DNA of 64,000 nt from Orientallactaga sibirica (lineage: Eukaryota; Chordata; Mammalia; Rodentia; Dipodidae), in NCBI GenBank assembly GCA_036365145.1, contig JAEOAD010000004.1:49444001-49508000 (forward strand), in the 5' to 3' direction. The position numbers and the translations under genes were made by a program. Below the pieces are notes generated by a model, which had not been told where the DNA came from, made no database searches, and worked only from the letters and a program-made list of their open reading frames with translations. Positions 1-10,116 of this stretch are shown piece by piece; positions within the stretch are counted from its first letter, which is position 1, and every line of letters begins with the position of its first letter.

Positions 1-500
1 TGTGAACACTTTAGAACTTTCATCTTAAGGATGTATCCTGAAAGTTTGGTAGTAATAAGAAATTACAGTTGTTTGGAAAAAACAGAATAATTAAAAATTT
101 TTAAAAATCTCCACTTGGTAGGATATAGCTTAGAAACATAGGCAATTTATCTTTTTACAAGCCTGTGTTGTTATTAGCTAAGGAGGTGAAATGACATCAG
201 TCTTATCTTCAGCAAGAAGGACGGGGTGGAATCTGGGCTGAAATTAACTTCTGTGACACTGAAGCATATTGCTGGATAGCAAAGGAAGATATACATTTCA
301 TGTCTGTTCATAAAGGAATAAACTGTGTATGCTACTGCCATTATAGTTGTATGTTTCAATCCAGAACTATCAAGGGAAACCTGGAAACAGGATGCATGTG
401 AGGAAATATGAGATGTTAAGGATATATGAAGTTCAACATGCAAATTTTTTTTTTCTTTCAGATACAGATAAGTGTTGGTCCCATAACAGAAAGTCCACTG
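1..500. other. Non-coding, no recognised element
   Basis: AT-rich single-copy-looking sequence. Two overlapping opposite-strand open frames near 174-560 have no recognisable domain and look like chance. A pyrimidine tract ending in 'ctttcag' (about 447-462) resembles a splice acceptor, but no exon-like reading frame or donor follows. Confidence 0.5.
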
Positions 501-785
501 CTGGGTTGTGGAGATGGTTTCATGGACAAAGCACTTGCAGGGCAACTCTGAGTCCCTGAGTTCAGATCCTAGAAGATTTGGTGGTCTTCTGTAACCCCTG
601 CGTGCCTAATGCAGGACGGGAGGCACAAATAGAAGAATTTACTGCAAGCTCACCCACAGTGTGGTGAAAAACAAGAGTCATGTGGAGATGGAAAATGAGA
701 ACTGACTCCTCACATGTTGTGACATATGCACCCATCCTCACATACTAAAATATTCACACACATATAACAAGTACATTTCAAAATT
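501..785 (+). repeat. B4/RSINE1-type SINE
   Basis: The left part is tRNA/ID-like ('aaagcacttgcagggcaactctgag', with a B-box-like 'gagttcagatcc'). It is followed by a B1-like middle with 'ggtggtcttctgtaacccc' and a CA-rich right end. This ID-B1 composite architecture is that of rodent B4 elements. It is diverged, with no clear target-site duplication. Confidence 0.6.
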
Positions 786-2119
786 TTTTAATAAAGAAGG
801 TACACAACAAACCAATCAGAAGTTTTCAGTCATTGGGAAAGGCTAGGAAACTTTGAGGTGTTTATTTGACATCTCACAAAGAGGTCTGCATTGGTCTGAG
901 AAGGATCCTGTGATATGTTTGACTTGGTGCATCCGGTGTTAATTTGTTGCACATAGAGCATACTAGTTAGTGGTATATGAGATCAAAAATATGAAAAGTA
1001 TGCTAATATGGAAATTAAAAAAAATACTTTGAGCTCTCTGTTAGGAAAATATCACTTGAAAAAGGCTGAAGTTGTAACTGCTGCTGCCTTTCAGGTCTTT
1101 GCTGACTAGCTTATATCTTCTCATTGAGCTTGCCATTAAGTCTGACTTCAGTGCATTTTAAAAATGAACTTGATCTTTCAATTAATTTGAATTCTTCATT
1201 CATTGACCCACTCCATATATAGCTGCACACTGACATTTAACCAAGAAAGATTCCCTATTAATTAGGACCATTGACTCTCCAACTTGTTCATATTCCTTGT
1301 AACTTCAGTGGATTGTTATTCTGTTCAAAGCATTTTCTTATGAGCTATCTCATTAGTTCGTGCATGGATTTCCTCACTCTGGTCCTTGTCATTTTAGAGC
1401 TCCGTTACAAGAGCTGAAAGCCTGATGTCATTGTCATTACACATTTGTCTCAGTCCTTCCTTCCGACTAGAAGCTTCTTAGGAAAAGAAGAGGAAACATG
1501 GTCGCTCACTTTCTGAGGACTCTCAGCACATTGTTTTGGTGTTTAAATTCATGAAGCATTTACATATCACTCCATGACTCTCAGATCTAGGAAAGGCTTA
1601 ATCAATCATTCTATATTTAAATTTCCTTCCTAAAATATCTGCCTAGAGTTTTTCTGGCATATACTAGAAAGTCCACTGATGGTTTCAATCCAAGGCACAA
1701 CTGCTACCATCAGATTGGTCTAGTAGACAAATTCATCTTCATGCCCAAATCACACATCACTCCTTGGAATCATAAGAAACATATATAGGAGCAACAAACT
1801 GTCAAATAACCTTGGGGACAGTCCCTACCAGGGGCCTCCATGCACAAGGTCATTAGAATTCCTTCAGTACAGCTCTTCAATGTCTGAGAAAAGAATGATC
1901 CAGATCTTTATTTTGTCAGGCTCAGTATTGCTAGACCCAGAGATCCTTTCTTAACTGATGTGGTTGTGAGCCCTTTGGCCTTTACGCTGCTCTATTCTGA
2001 TCACCTTTCAATTTATTTGCATTGTTATTAAATTGCAAGCTCCAGAACTGAGCACAGTGCTGGCATATATTAATCCACCGCTCTTGAATATACTCATGGC
2101 AAGCTATGAATTCAATGAA
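786..2119. other. Mostly unannotated; possible L2 remnants
   Basis: No gene is seen. About 1360-1575 and 1990-2100 weakly resemble the 3' end of L2 on the plus strand ('ctagaagcttcttaggaaaagaag', then a 'ctcagcaca' stretch). The similarity is too weak for a firm call. Confidence 0.35.
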
Positions 2120-2335
2120 TGCTGATGAAGAGCTCAGACTTTGCGGTCAAATCACCTGAGTTTGAACTGGACTTCTTTTTAATAATGTGACACAACAAAA
2201 TGAACTAATGTCATTAAGCCACAATTTCCTCATTCATTTAATAGAGATTAAAAGTACCCAACTCACATAACACATTGCAGGCAAAGAACTCAGCACAATG
2301 TCTGGCACAGAGTATAAATAGTCAACAAAGAGAAA
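2120..2335 (+). repeat. MIR SINE
   Basis: The order of diagnostic MIR segments is preserved: a 'cacctgagtttgaact' region, then 'cacaatttcctcattcattta', then 'aactcagcacaatgtctggcacagagta' near the end. Divergence is high, as expected for this ancient mammalian tRNA-derived SINE. Confidence 0.8.
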
Positions 2336-3034
2336 TGCCTACAAGCTCATGCTTCTTTCACGTCTTTAAAATTGATATTGTGAGTGATAGGTGTATCTAG
2401 AGCTAAGGAGGGCAATGAATTCTGCAAAATTATTTTCATCTGTGTCATGTGGAAGCAGTTTTAACAAAGGAAAAATATAGGCATCGTTAATTTATCCTCG
2501 AAAAGGAATTTATTATGAGTTTACTGGTTGAATTCTTTAGAGAGTTCTAACATCTGGAGTTTATTCTAGCTGAGTTCTTGCAATCTTTTGAATTTATGAA
2601 TCCAGTTCAACAGCAGTGTAATTCTGCATGAGTGATAGAGCTTATTAGATTGCAGGCCTTGCAATTTTCTTACTGTGCTCTTTTCTTCCCACCCATTGGT
2701 GTCTTGTGCCCACTAACACATCCAGAGGAAGAAGTCCTACATGTATTGCAGTGATGACAAGATATTGGGGAACACCTGGTAGACACCAGAGTTATCTTTC
2801 AGTGTCTGAGCTATACCTACATGTTATTTCTATCTTGACTGAAGCTGAATTTTTGTTATGTTATCTGTAAGGACATATGCCAGTTTCTTAAATGTGGTAA
2901 TCACATATGCTTTTGGTGTTGAGTTTCAATTTTGAATGTCTGAAGATACATACTTATAAAGGAAAAGAGCCCTTTGGCTCTTAAATATAAAGCAGTCTTT
3001 ATATTTGAGACATTAGGGTTGACATTGTAGGAAC

Positions 3035-3215
3035 TGAAATCAAATATTTATAGTTCAAACCCTGTTGTTTTTACCCGGTAGACTTTTCACTTAGGCACAT
3101 TATATTTGTCTGTTATGCTTTGGCCTTTCATCAGTAAATTAGAGGTAACAATATTATGTCTATAAATGAGATAATGCATATGAAAAGCTTAGTACAGCGG
3201 TTGGCATAATGAATG
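3035..3215 (+). repeat. MIR SINE
   Basis: A MIR-like series runs from a 'tcaaaccctg' segment through 'cagtaaattagaggtaacaatattatg' to 'aaaagcttagtacagcggttggcataatgaatg', the conserved core and 3' end of MIR. Strongly mutated, no TSD recoverable. Confidence 0.7.
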
Positions 3216-3264
3216 TTAATTCTCCTCTTTTTCCTTTTCTACTCCTTTGTGTTTGTATGATTTT

Positions 3265-3405
3265 AAGTGTAGATAGCCCTACCACTTACCAGGTGAATAT
3301 TTGCAAGTCATTAAATTGCCTTGAATTTCAATTACATACCTATTTTGTAAGGTATAACTGTAGTTATTTAATAGGATACTTGAAAGATTAAATACAATAG
3401 AAATA
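3265..3405 (+). repeat. MIR SINE, second adjacent copy
   Basis: 'accacttaccaggtgaatatttgcaagtcatt' matches the MIR segment 'ccacttactagctgtgtgaccttgggcaagtca', and an 'aggtataactgtagttatttaatagg' region follows. It lies immediately after another same-strand MIR, so these could be two insertions or one tandemly rearranged element. Confidence 0.6.
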
Positions 3406-4282
3406 TTTCAATATATATGTCACTTGATACTCTGTCCCAAGTCAATGCTCAATGGACTATCACACATTATTTCTTTTCATACCTTTAAGTACTTTTGACA
3501 TATGTATGTATATGTATATATGATCTGTAGGAGAGATCTATTTGCTTATTTTTGTACCAGTGTCTTTGAGCCGTTTGGAAATATTTCTCAAACACTATGC
3601 TGCACATTATCAAACATCAGCAGTCCTGCTAGGACAGCAAGGAAGGATAGAAATAGATTGTAGCTTGCCGCTCTCATGGCTCTTGCTCCCTGGCTGGCCC
3701 ATTGAGATGTTGAGCTGCTATAGGAGCAGGAGGTCTCTAAACAGTCTACTGGAATTTCATCTTGCCAAATGCTGGAGTTAGCAGAGACCTAGGAAATATA
3801 TTAAAAAGTCATGACTCTGAGAATTTATTGGCAAGTCCAAAGTAATAAAAAAGCAAAATTTGATATAACCAGGGGCTTTTCACACTATCATTTTTCACCT
3901 TTGCCATATCCTCTCTAGCTGGCTTCAGCTATTTCTCAGCATGGTTTTGGAAGTCAGAAGGGGGGGGGGATTAAATGCCTTACTTGAGCTTACTTTTTTT
4001 TGGCTCAGGCTGATTTATATTTAAGATTGTGTCCCTTCCTCCAGAGACAGTTGGGATATTGTTAGAGTGATTGTTTAAAAATATAAAACCATGTGCAAAT
4101 CCAGTTACTTGAACGGAATGAGCTGCTGGCAGCACAATCAAGAGGGGAAGGTAAATAAAATACTGAGCATGTTAAAAATGAGAGAAAGGCAGCAAAATGA
4201 CAGTCATGAATGAGATATTTGAAAAGAGCTGGAAATCAAACAAAGATGGATGGACTATATAGGTGTGATAAAAACTGGCAAA

Positions 4283-4362
4283 ATGAAAGACACAGAGCAG
4301 ATATGATAAAAAGAAGGTGGCCCACTTGGAACATGTCTCTGAGCCTCCTCTTCACAATGCTA
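4283..4362 (+). repeat. Unclassified direct repeat, copy 1
   Basis: Shares 'gaaggtggcccacttggaac' and the following 'tctctgagc..ctcct' with the copy at 5399-5480. It matches no family I recognise. Homology fades on both sides of the roughly 80-bp core. Confidence 0.6.
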
Positions 4363-5398
4363 TGAATGATCTCTGAGGAAAGGGATGGTCAGAAAGGCAT
4401 TTTAAAAGAAAACTGCTCATAATTTATTCTCTGTTCTTTCATATCCATAGTTGAGAACTTTTAACAAAAGTGACCATGCAGCTGCTAGGATGCCCTGTAC
4501 ACCCTTGGGTGCCCTAGGGAAAAGGGTCTTATTACGGATTTTGGCCAAGATTCATGTGGTGTGTGGAACTCTTATCTATTTCCATTTTGCCTTTGGAGTA
4601 GTCTGTGAAGTGTTCCCAGACATTCAGGCCATGTGTACAGCAACTGAAAATTTGTTACTGCCTTACAGCAATAATGGCTTGTAAATTGCTTTAACTTCAT
4701 GGACCTATGGCAAACACAAGGAAACACACTGTAAACTGTTAGGAAATGAGATCCAATACCGCCACTGGTTTTTATTTTTAAGTTTTATATCATGGTTTGG
4801 GTGAATAGTGGCTGCACCAACATGCCCGCTTCTGTACCGATTCACTCTAAACATATCACTAGGGAGAATCTTCTGCACTACCTGCCACAGAATTGTTTTC
4901 TGAATCTTTCTAGCAACTGACCATTATATCGAACTATAAAGATGACACTCAGATGTCAATAAACCTGTTAGTTCAATGGCCTGCCTGTGTATGGGGGTGT
5001 GTGGCATTTTGCTTATGAACTGAGCATCCTGGGAGTTTCTCTCTGATTCATTCGATGACCTTTAGTGTATACCGCCTGCTTTCTACCTTCTTGATCTCAA
5101 ATGCTTGGTAATAGTTAAAGTCAGAATGTGGCAAAATGCCTGGTATCCTCAAGTGAGTTTAGTCCAATGGCATCACCATGTCCTGAGCCTCCACTTAGCA
5201 CAGTAGGAGATAACAGGACACCACACATTTTGTCATCACAACAGAAGATCTCATGTCCATGAGCAACATGATGAAGGATCCCCATAAGCCTCTTTTGTGG
5301 AAATCTGGACCAAAGATTGATAGCTTTGGAGAATAAGATCCTTGGCAAGTAAGTTCAGTGGTAGAATGCTGTGCCTGAGTTTCTATACAAACTTTACC

Positions 5399-5480
5399 AT
5401 GAAAGATGCAGACAGGAGATGATAAAAAAAGAAGGTGGCTCACTTGGAACACATCTCTGAGCGCCTCCTGCACATTCTTG
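5399..5480 (+). repeat. Unclassified direct repeat, copy 2
   Basis: Second copy of the 4283-4362 sequence in the same orientation, about 1.1 kb downstream. The core reads 'gaaggtggctcacttggaac', then 'acatctctgagcgcctcctg'. Confidence 0.6.
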
Positions 5481-5919
5481 ACATGGCACCTGAAACCTCT
5501 CTGTGCCTCTAGTGCCACTCTGTGAAATAAAGATGGTAAATTCAACATATTTGTTGAGCAACCAAACTGCATTCATTCTTATGCAGTCCAAATCCAGAAA
5601 CTATTAGAGATTCTGCTAACAACAAAAATCAGGTTCTTCTCTCTCTGGTAACCATCCACTCTCATAAAACTGACCTTTTAGGGCTAGAGTTTTAGACTCT
5701 TTTCAGTCTAGCTGTGAAAAATACATTTACATCACTTTATGCAGGTGTAAAATGCAAATAAAAACAGTGTCTATCACACAAGATGTGAGGATTAAAAAAA
5801 GTCACATCTAAAACATTTGCATCATCATTACACAACACTCAAAAGGTGTTCACTGCTACAGGACAAACTTTATACGCCTATAAAAGAAAACTCCTTGTTC
5901 ACTCTTTGTCCTTTCATTT

Positions 5920-6175
5920 GATTATGATAGTTAATCTTGGTGTTCAATTTGATTAGATTGAGAGATACCTAGGGGATTCATAAAGTGTCTATGAATTCAT
6001 AAAGCGTCTGAGTGTCTATGAGGGTGTTTTCAGAGATAAGTAGATTGTGAAAGCTCTCACTTAACCAATGGTGTAATCCATGCATGTATTCCAACTTTCA
6101 ATGGCCTATTTGACTATGGTAGGAACTGTGGAAGCCTGGTTGGAGGAAGTAAGTCACTGGATGCGCATGTGTTTA
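5920..6175 (+). mobile_element. MaLR-type LTR remnant (5' part)
   Basis: The sequence from 'gatagttaatcttggtgttc' through 'gtctatgagggtgttttcag' and on to 'ggaggaagtaagtcactgg' follows the layout of common rodent MaLR-type LTRs. The 3' part is missing; the sequence gives way to a B1. It contains an internal near-tandem duplication at 5976-6021. Confidence 0.5.
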
Positions 6176-6192
6176 AAGAGTTTATCTTAGAA

Positions 6193-6358
6193 AGCCAGGT
6201 GTGGTGGCACATGCCTTTAATCCCAGTACTTGGGAGGCAGAGGTAGGAGGATTGCCAAGAGTTCGAGGCCAGACTGAGAATATACAGTGAATTCTAGGTC
6301 AGCCTGAGCTACAGTGAGACCCTACCTTGAAAAACCAAACAAACAAACAAACAAAAAC
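6193..6358 (+). repeat. B1 SINE
   Basis: 7SL-derived rodent B1: 'gccaggtgtggtggcacatg', 'cctttaatcccagtacttgg', 'gaggcagaggtaggagg', 'gttcgaggccag', 'gaattctaggtcagcctgag', 'gagaccctacc', and an (AAAC)n tail. It carries an internal A box and B box (gttcgaggc) but is a SINE copy, not a gene. Confidence 0.93.
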
Positions 6359-8119
6359 CCTTGTGTCTTTCCTGTCTTCTTTCTGATTCCTGGCTGTTAC
6401 AGAGTAAACAACTTTGCTCTGATACACACTTCTGCCATGAATTTTTTTTCTGCCTTCTATGACCCAGAAACAACAGAACTGCTCTCTGTCCATGTACTGA
6501 AACCTCTCCAACCACAAGTTCAAATTCATCCTTCTTCCCTTAAGTTGTATCACTGAAGTACTTTTTTACAGTGATGAAAACACAGTTATCATCAACATAG
6601 GGCTATGACAGATTGTTGTTACGTCAACAGCACCAGCACTACAGGTATAAGAGAAATGCCTTCCATTAAAGATTTTGCTTTGTTTACACAAAGTAATGCA
6701 TCCATCAGATTCATTTGCCTCCCTTTACTGTCCTTCTCCCTCATTCAATTATAAGTTTATGACTAAATTAACCATCATTTTAGTCTTACACAGATTCTTG
6801 GAGCTCAACAATGGAAGCATTTTTTTTTCTAAAGCTATAGAACCATCACTCTTAGATTCAGCAGTTTTCATCCTCTTGTCTATTCCAGGTGAAGTTAGAT
6901 CATTGCCAGTGGTATATCATACTGTGTGCTGTCTCTACTGCTGTGGAAAATGCTCACCAGGCCTTAATTCTGGCCATCTGCTCAAAGTTTAAAAATGTGA
7001 TTGTCTGGAATGAGCCCTGTGAATCCACATAGATCCAAATGCTAATTATATCAGTGCTGCTCACAACTCTTATTGTATTTTTAATGCAGTGCCCCCAAAA
7101 GAAAGTCTGACAGAAAGTCTTACTATAATATTTTACAGTATCAATAAAGCTCATCCACATGTCCAGCTGACAGTTTTATGCCTCTTAATGTATTCTAATT
7201 TTTGCTATATCAGTTGTATGGACTGAGTTTATAAAAATATTCAGATCATAAAATGTCTGCTCCAATTAAAGGCATTTCAAATTTATTTCATCACAATTAC
7301 ATCAGGCTTGACATTGAGCTTGGAGTTTTTGTTCTTGGCCATATCTGTAGTGAAATGTAATTTAGGTTGCAACACTGTGCATGAAGTGCTGCCTTTTGAA
7401 CTAAGATTTAACAGAAGTGTTTTATCAAAATCATTGTAGGTCAAAAGCAAAGTTTGTGGAGTAATTCTCATGGATCAGAAGGTGGAAAGCAAAATCTTGG
7501 CAAGAGGCAATGAATAGTTGTCATTGGCCAGGGGGTATAAAAACAAATCCACCTAAGTGCAGAGAAGCTTCAAGGGCCTCTGTGCTATTCCCAGGGGATT
7601 AGTACATGATCTAACCAATCAGCAGAAAAGAAGATGGATAGAGAAAAAGAAGTGTCCTGAGATGGAAGCTTCTGATTTAAAATAATGTAGTATAGAGGGG
7701 AGAGGGCTGTAGTGAAAACTGGCTTCTTTTGTGCATGGAGAATGTGGTCAAATGGTACTGGAAAATAACACATGAATTCTGGCATTTTGAAGGAAAAGGT
7801 ACTGGGATGCAATACAGTGATATAATGCAAAACAAAAGATGCTGTAGTTACAACCTCCTTTGAAACTGCAATGCCACCAGGCTCAGATTTAGCAATCTTG
7901 ACTCCATAGAGGAATGCAACTTTTCAAATACAGGCATAAAGGAAGCATGAATGGGTAGCTTTGGATGCTGGTGTACAGATGAGAGGGAGTTTCTGCAAAC
8001 CAAGTATGCAGTGAAGCAGAGTCTAGCACTCACAACAGTAGTGAAAACTGGTGTTCAGTACTTATTTGAGAACTAAAGAAATGAAGGATGTTTACTGATG
8101 GTAGAATGCTATCTGACAT
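6359..8119. other. Unannotated non-coding sequence
   Basis: No recognised gene. Several short open frames on both strands (up to 105 codons at 6675-6992) show no domain and no family resemblance. A short segment at 7521-7580 is repeated at 9021-9085. Confidence 0.5.
7521..7580 (+). repeat. Unclassified short repeat, copy 1
   Basis: 'ttggccagggggtataaaaa' followed by 'cacctaagtgcagagaagcttcaa' recurs in diverged form 1.5 kb downstream at 9021-9085. Family unknown. Confidence 0.55.
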
Positions 8120-8250
8120 CTATGAGCTAGTAATTAGGTGCTGAGCTTTGAACCTTATTGAATAATCATGTTACAGACAAAAAGCTAACCTTCAGAGAGA
8201 TTAAATATGCAAAGATACGGTTGAAATTCCATCTTAGGGTTGATTATAGG
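8120..8250 (-). repeat. MIR SINE
   Basis: Antisense MIR: 'gttacagacaaaaagctaac' followed by 'cttcagagagattaaatatgcaaagatac', matching 'acagatgaggaaactgaggctcagagaggttaaat' of the reverse MIR consensus. A separate plus-strand MIR-like scrap ('ctcatctacaaaatgaagg') lies at about 8330-8395. Confidence 0.6.
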
Positions 8251-8431
8251 AACTGTCTTCCTACCCCATTGGTTAGGTGTATGCTTACTGGAGCTGTGTA
8301 AGACACTTCCCATGTCATATACTAGCCTGAGTGAGTTTATGATCTCTTACAACTCAGAATCTCATCTACAAAATGAAGGTGATACAGGTTTTTGCTAGTT
8401 CCCAGAGATTGTGTATAGAAAATACTTTTTA

Positions 8432-8682
8432 AATTTTTTTTATTTTTATTTTAAGAGAGAGAGAGAGAGAGAGAGTCAGATAGGTAGAAAAAGAGAGAGA
8501 GAAAGTCAGATAGGTAGAGAAAGAGAGAGAATGAGCATGCCAGGACCTCCATTCACTACATATGAACTCCAGATGCATGCATTACCTTGTACATCTGGCT
8601 TATGTGGGTTCCTAGAGAATTGAACCTGGGTCCTTTGGCTTTACAGGCAAGCACATTAAGTGCTAAGCCGTATCTCCAGTCC
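8432..8682 (-). repeat. DIP SINE (jerboa B2-superfamily)
   Basis: Reverse-orientation DIP: an A/T-rich and (GA)n start, the complement of the CT-rich tail, then 'ccattcactacatatgaactcc', 'agatgcatgcattaccttgt', 'gaattgaacctgggtccttt', and the complement of the tRNA-like head 'taagccgtatctccagtcc'. Flanked by a degenerate 15-bp TSD, 'agaaaatacttttta' (8417-8431) and 'agaaagcacatttta' (8683-8697). Confidence 0.92.
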
Positions 8683-9020
8683 AGAAAGCACATTTTATAG
8701 AATGTGGTACAGTGTAAATAAAAAAGTTACCTACTAGTATATTTGAAAGACACTTGTCACTGATTTTCTATCTTTCTTTCATGTTGAGAAAACATGAAAA
8801 CATTTTGTTAGCCAAAAATTTCAGTCAACATACCTGTTTAAATACTGAGATTTTTATGTCCCATTAACTAATAGCAAACATGTTTGTTCTTGATTGTTAG
8901 GAACTAGTCAACTAGCACTGTGTGGTAAAGGTCACGGTGTTTGGAAACAGGTGACCATCTTTAAGCCCAGTTTCTACTTATTTTGGTGGAGAAGTTAAGT
9001 TAAGAATTGAACCCTTATGT

Positions 9021-9085
9021 TCAATTGGCCAGGGGTATGAAAAAAAGTTTACCTAAGTGTAGAGAATATTCAAAATTCCAGGGCC
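9021..9085 (+). repeat. Unclassified short repeat, copy 2
   Basis: Matches 7521-7580 in the blocks 'ttggccagggg', 'acctaagtg' and 'agagaa', and both copies run into 'gggcct'. It directly adjoins an antisense ID element. Confidence 0.55.
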
Positions 9086-9135
9086 TTAATTTATGCTAGG
9101 TATGTGCTCTACAGCTGAGCTACATTCCCATCTCA
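9077..9135 (-). repeat. ID-type SINE fragment
   Basis: Reverse complement of the ID core: 'ccagggccttaatttatgc', 'taggtatgtgctctac', 'agctgagctacattccc'. ID elements derive from tRNA-Ala-like BC1 RNA. This copy is short and lacks a clear poly(T). Confidence 0.7.
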
Positions 9136-9692
9136 AACCAATTACTACCTTCAAGGCTGTTCTGCTTTGGTAAAGAAGTTTCCTAATAATATTTCCTCTC
9201 AGTAGATGATGAGTTTGAAAGTACTTTGTAAACTGTAAAGTGGTGCACAAATATTAGTTATGATGTTAGCACAGTGAGATGGTTTGAAAAAAGCAAGGAA
9301 GCAACACATTGTTCGTGTAGTCTGAAGAGCTTCCTAATTTGGGAGTTGTTACAGACAACAGTAAGAGCTGAGACACACTGTACTAAATTTAGTCTAAAAC
9401 AAACAAGAAAATGAAATCTGATTCTATATTAAAATGTAACTTGTTATACATGAGGAAAGACCTTTGAAATAGATTCTGAGAAACCTGGAGAGCAACACTG
9501 TGGACAAGTGACCCAGTGGTTACCCTAAGTTAAGAAATAGATGGGATGTTTACAGTGTCATACAGCAATTAAAAGGGCACTTCTATTTTGAGCTTTTCTA
9601 AAGAGACAGTGAACTTCTTTGTTTCTTTTGGGACAATGCTTGCAGAGCACCCTTCTGGGCACTGCAGGTCAGCAAGGAGGCTAGGACTATAT

Positions 9693-9695
<3 letters not shown>

Positions 9696-9744
<49 letters not shown>
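9696..9744. repeat. (CA)n microsatellite, about 24 units
   Basis: Uninterrupted CA dinucleotide tract. Its reverse complement gives a run of Cys-Val codons in a spurious minus-strand frame. Likely length-polymorphic. Confidence 0.99.
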
Positions 9745-9747
<3 letters not shown>

Positions 9748-10029
9748 CTCTCCTAGGAATTCTATCTGTGAAGGAGATATGAGTGTAATAGAGGGAGGAA
9801 GGCCTGTGGTGGGCCACTACTCTCAGCTGTGCAGGTCAACAGAACGCCCTTGTCCTTATACTGTGGTGGGTTGAGCCATTACACTTCTGCAGTTGATTCT
9901 TTCTTCTGTGACTACATGTACAGAAGGGAGGTAGGGAAGAGCAGATCATTATAGAAAGCATGGGAGAAAGCATGGAAGGAAATAGTGACGAATTGCAAAA
10001 TGCTGTTTTTAAAAGATGTGGTGTTATGT

Positions 10030-10116
10030 ACCAAGCCTAGCTTTGAACTTGACATTTTCCTCTCTCAGACTCCTCAGATACGGAATTATAGGCATGCACC
10101 ACAACATCTGGCCAGT
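10030..10116 (-). repeat. B1-like SINE fragment
   Basis: Antisense 7SL-type sequence: 'ccaagcctagctttgaactt', 'cagactcctcagatacgg', 'aattataggcatgcaccac'. A diverged, truncated B1 or proto-B1. Confidence 0.7.

Larger units (their letters stand above)
3406..5919. other. Unannotated non-coding sequence with one internal repeat pair
   Basis: No gene or known repeat is recognised. The stretch contains a G10 run (3960-3969). It also has two diverged copies of an 80-bp sequence, 4283-4362 and 5399-5480. A short ID-like core ('gttcagtggtagaatgctg') sits at about 5353. A 77-codon frame at 4451-4684 has no recognised domain. Confidence 0.5.
8925..9262 (+). repeat. MIR SINE interrupted by later insertion
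   Basis: The MIR 5' part occupies about 8925-9012. The MIR 3' end occupies about 9180-9262 ('actttgtaaactgtaaagtg', 'cacaaatattagttatgatg'). The intervening roughly 165 bp holds an antisense ID and an unclassified segment, so the MIR was split. Confidence 0.6.

Noticed and set aside
4451..4684. 77-codon frame considered as a possible exon
   Set aside because: No splice signals at suitable positions and no recognised protein family; length is within chance expectation for 64 kb.
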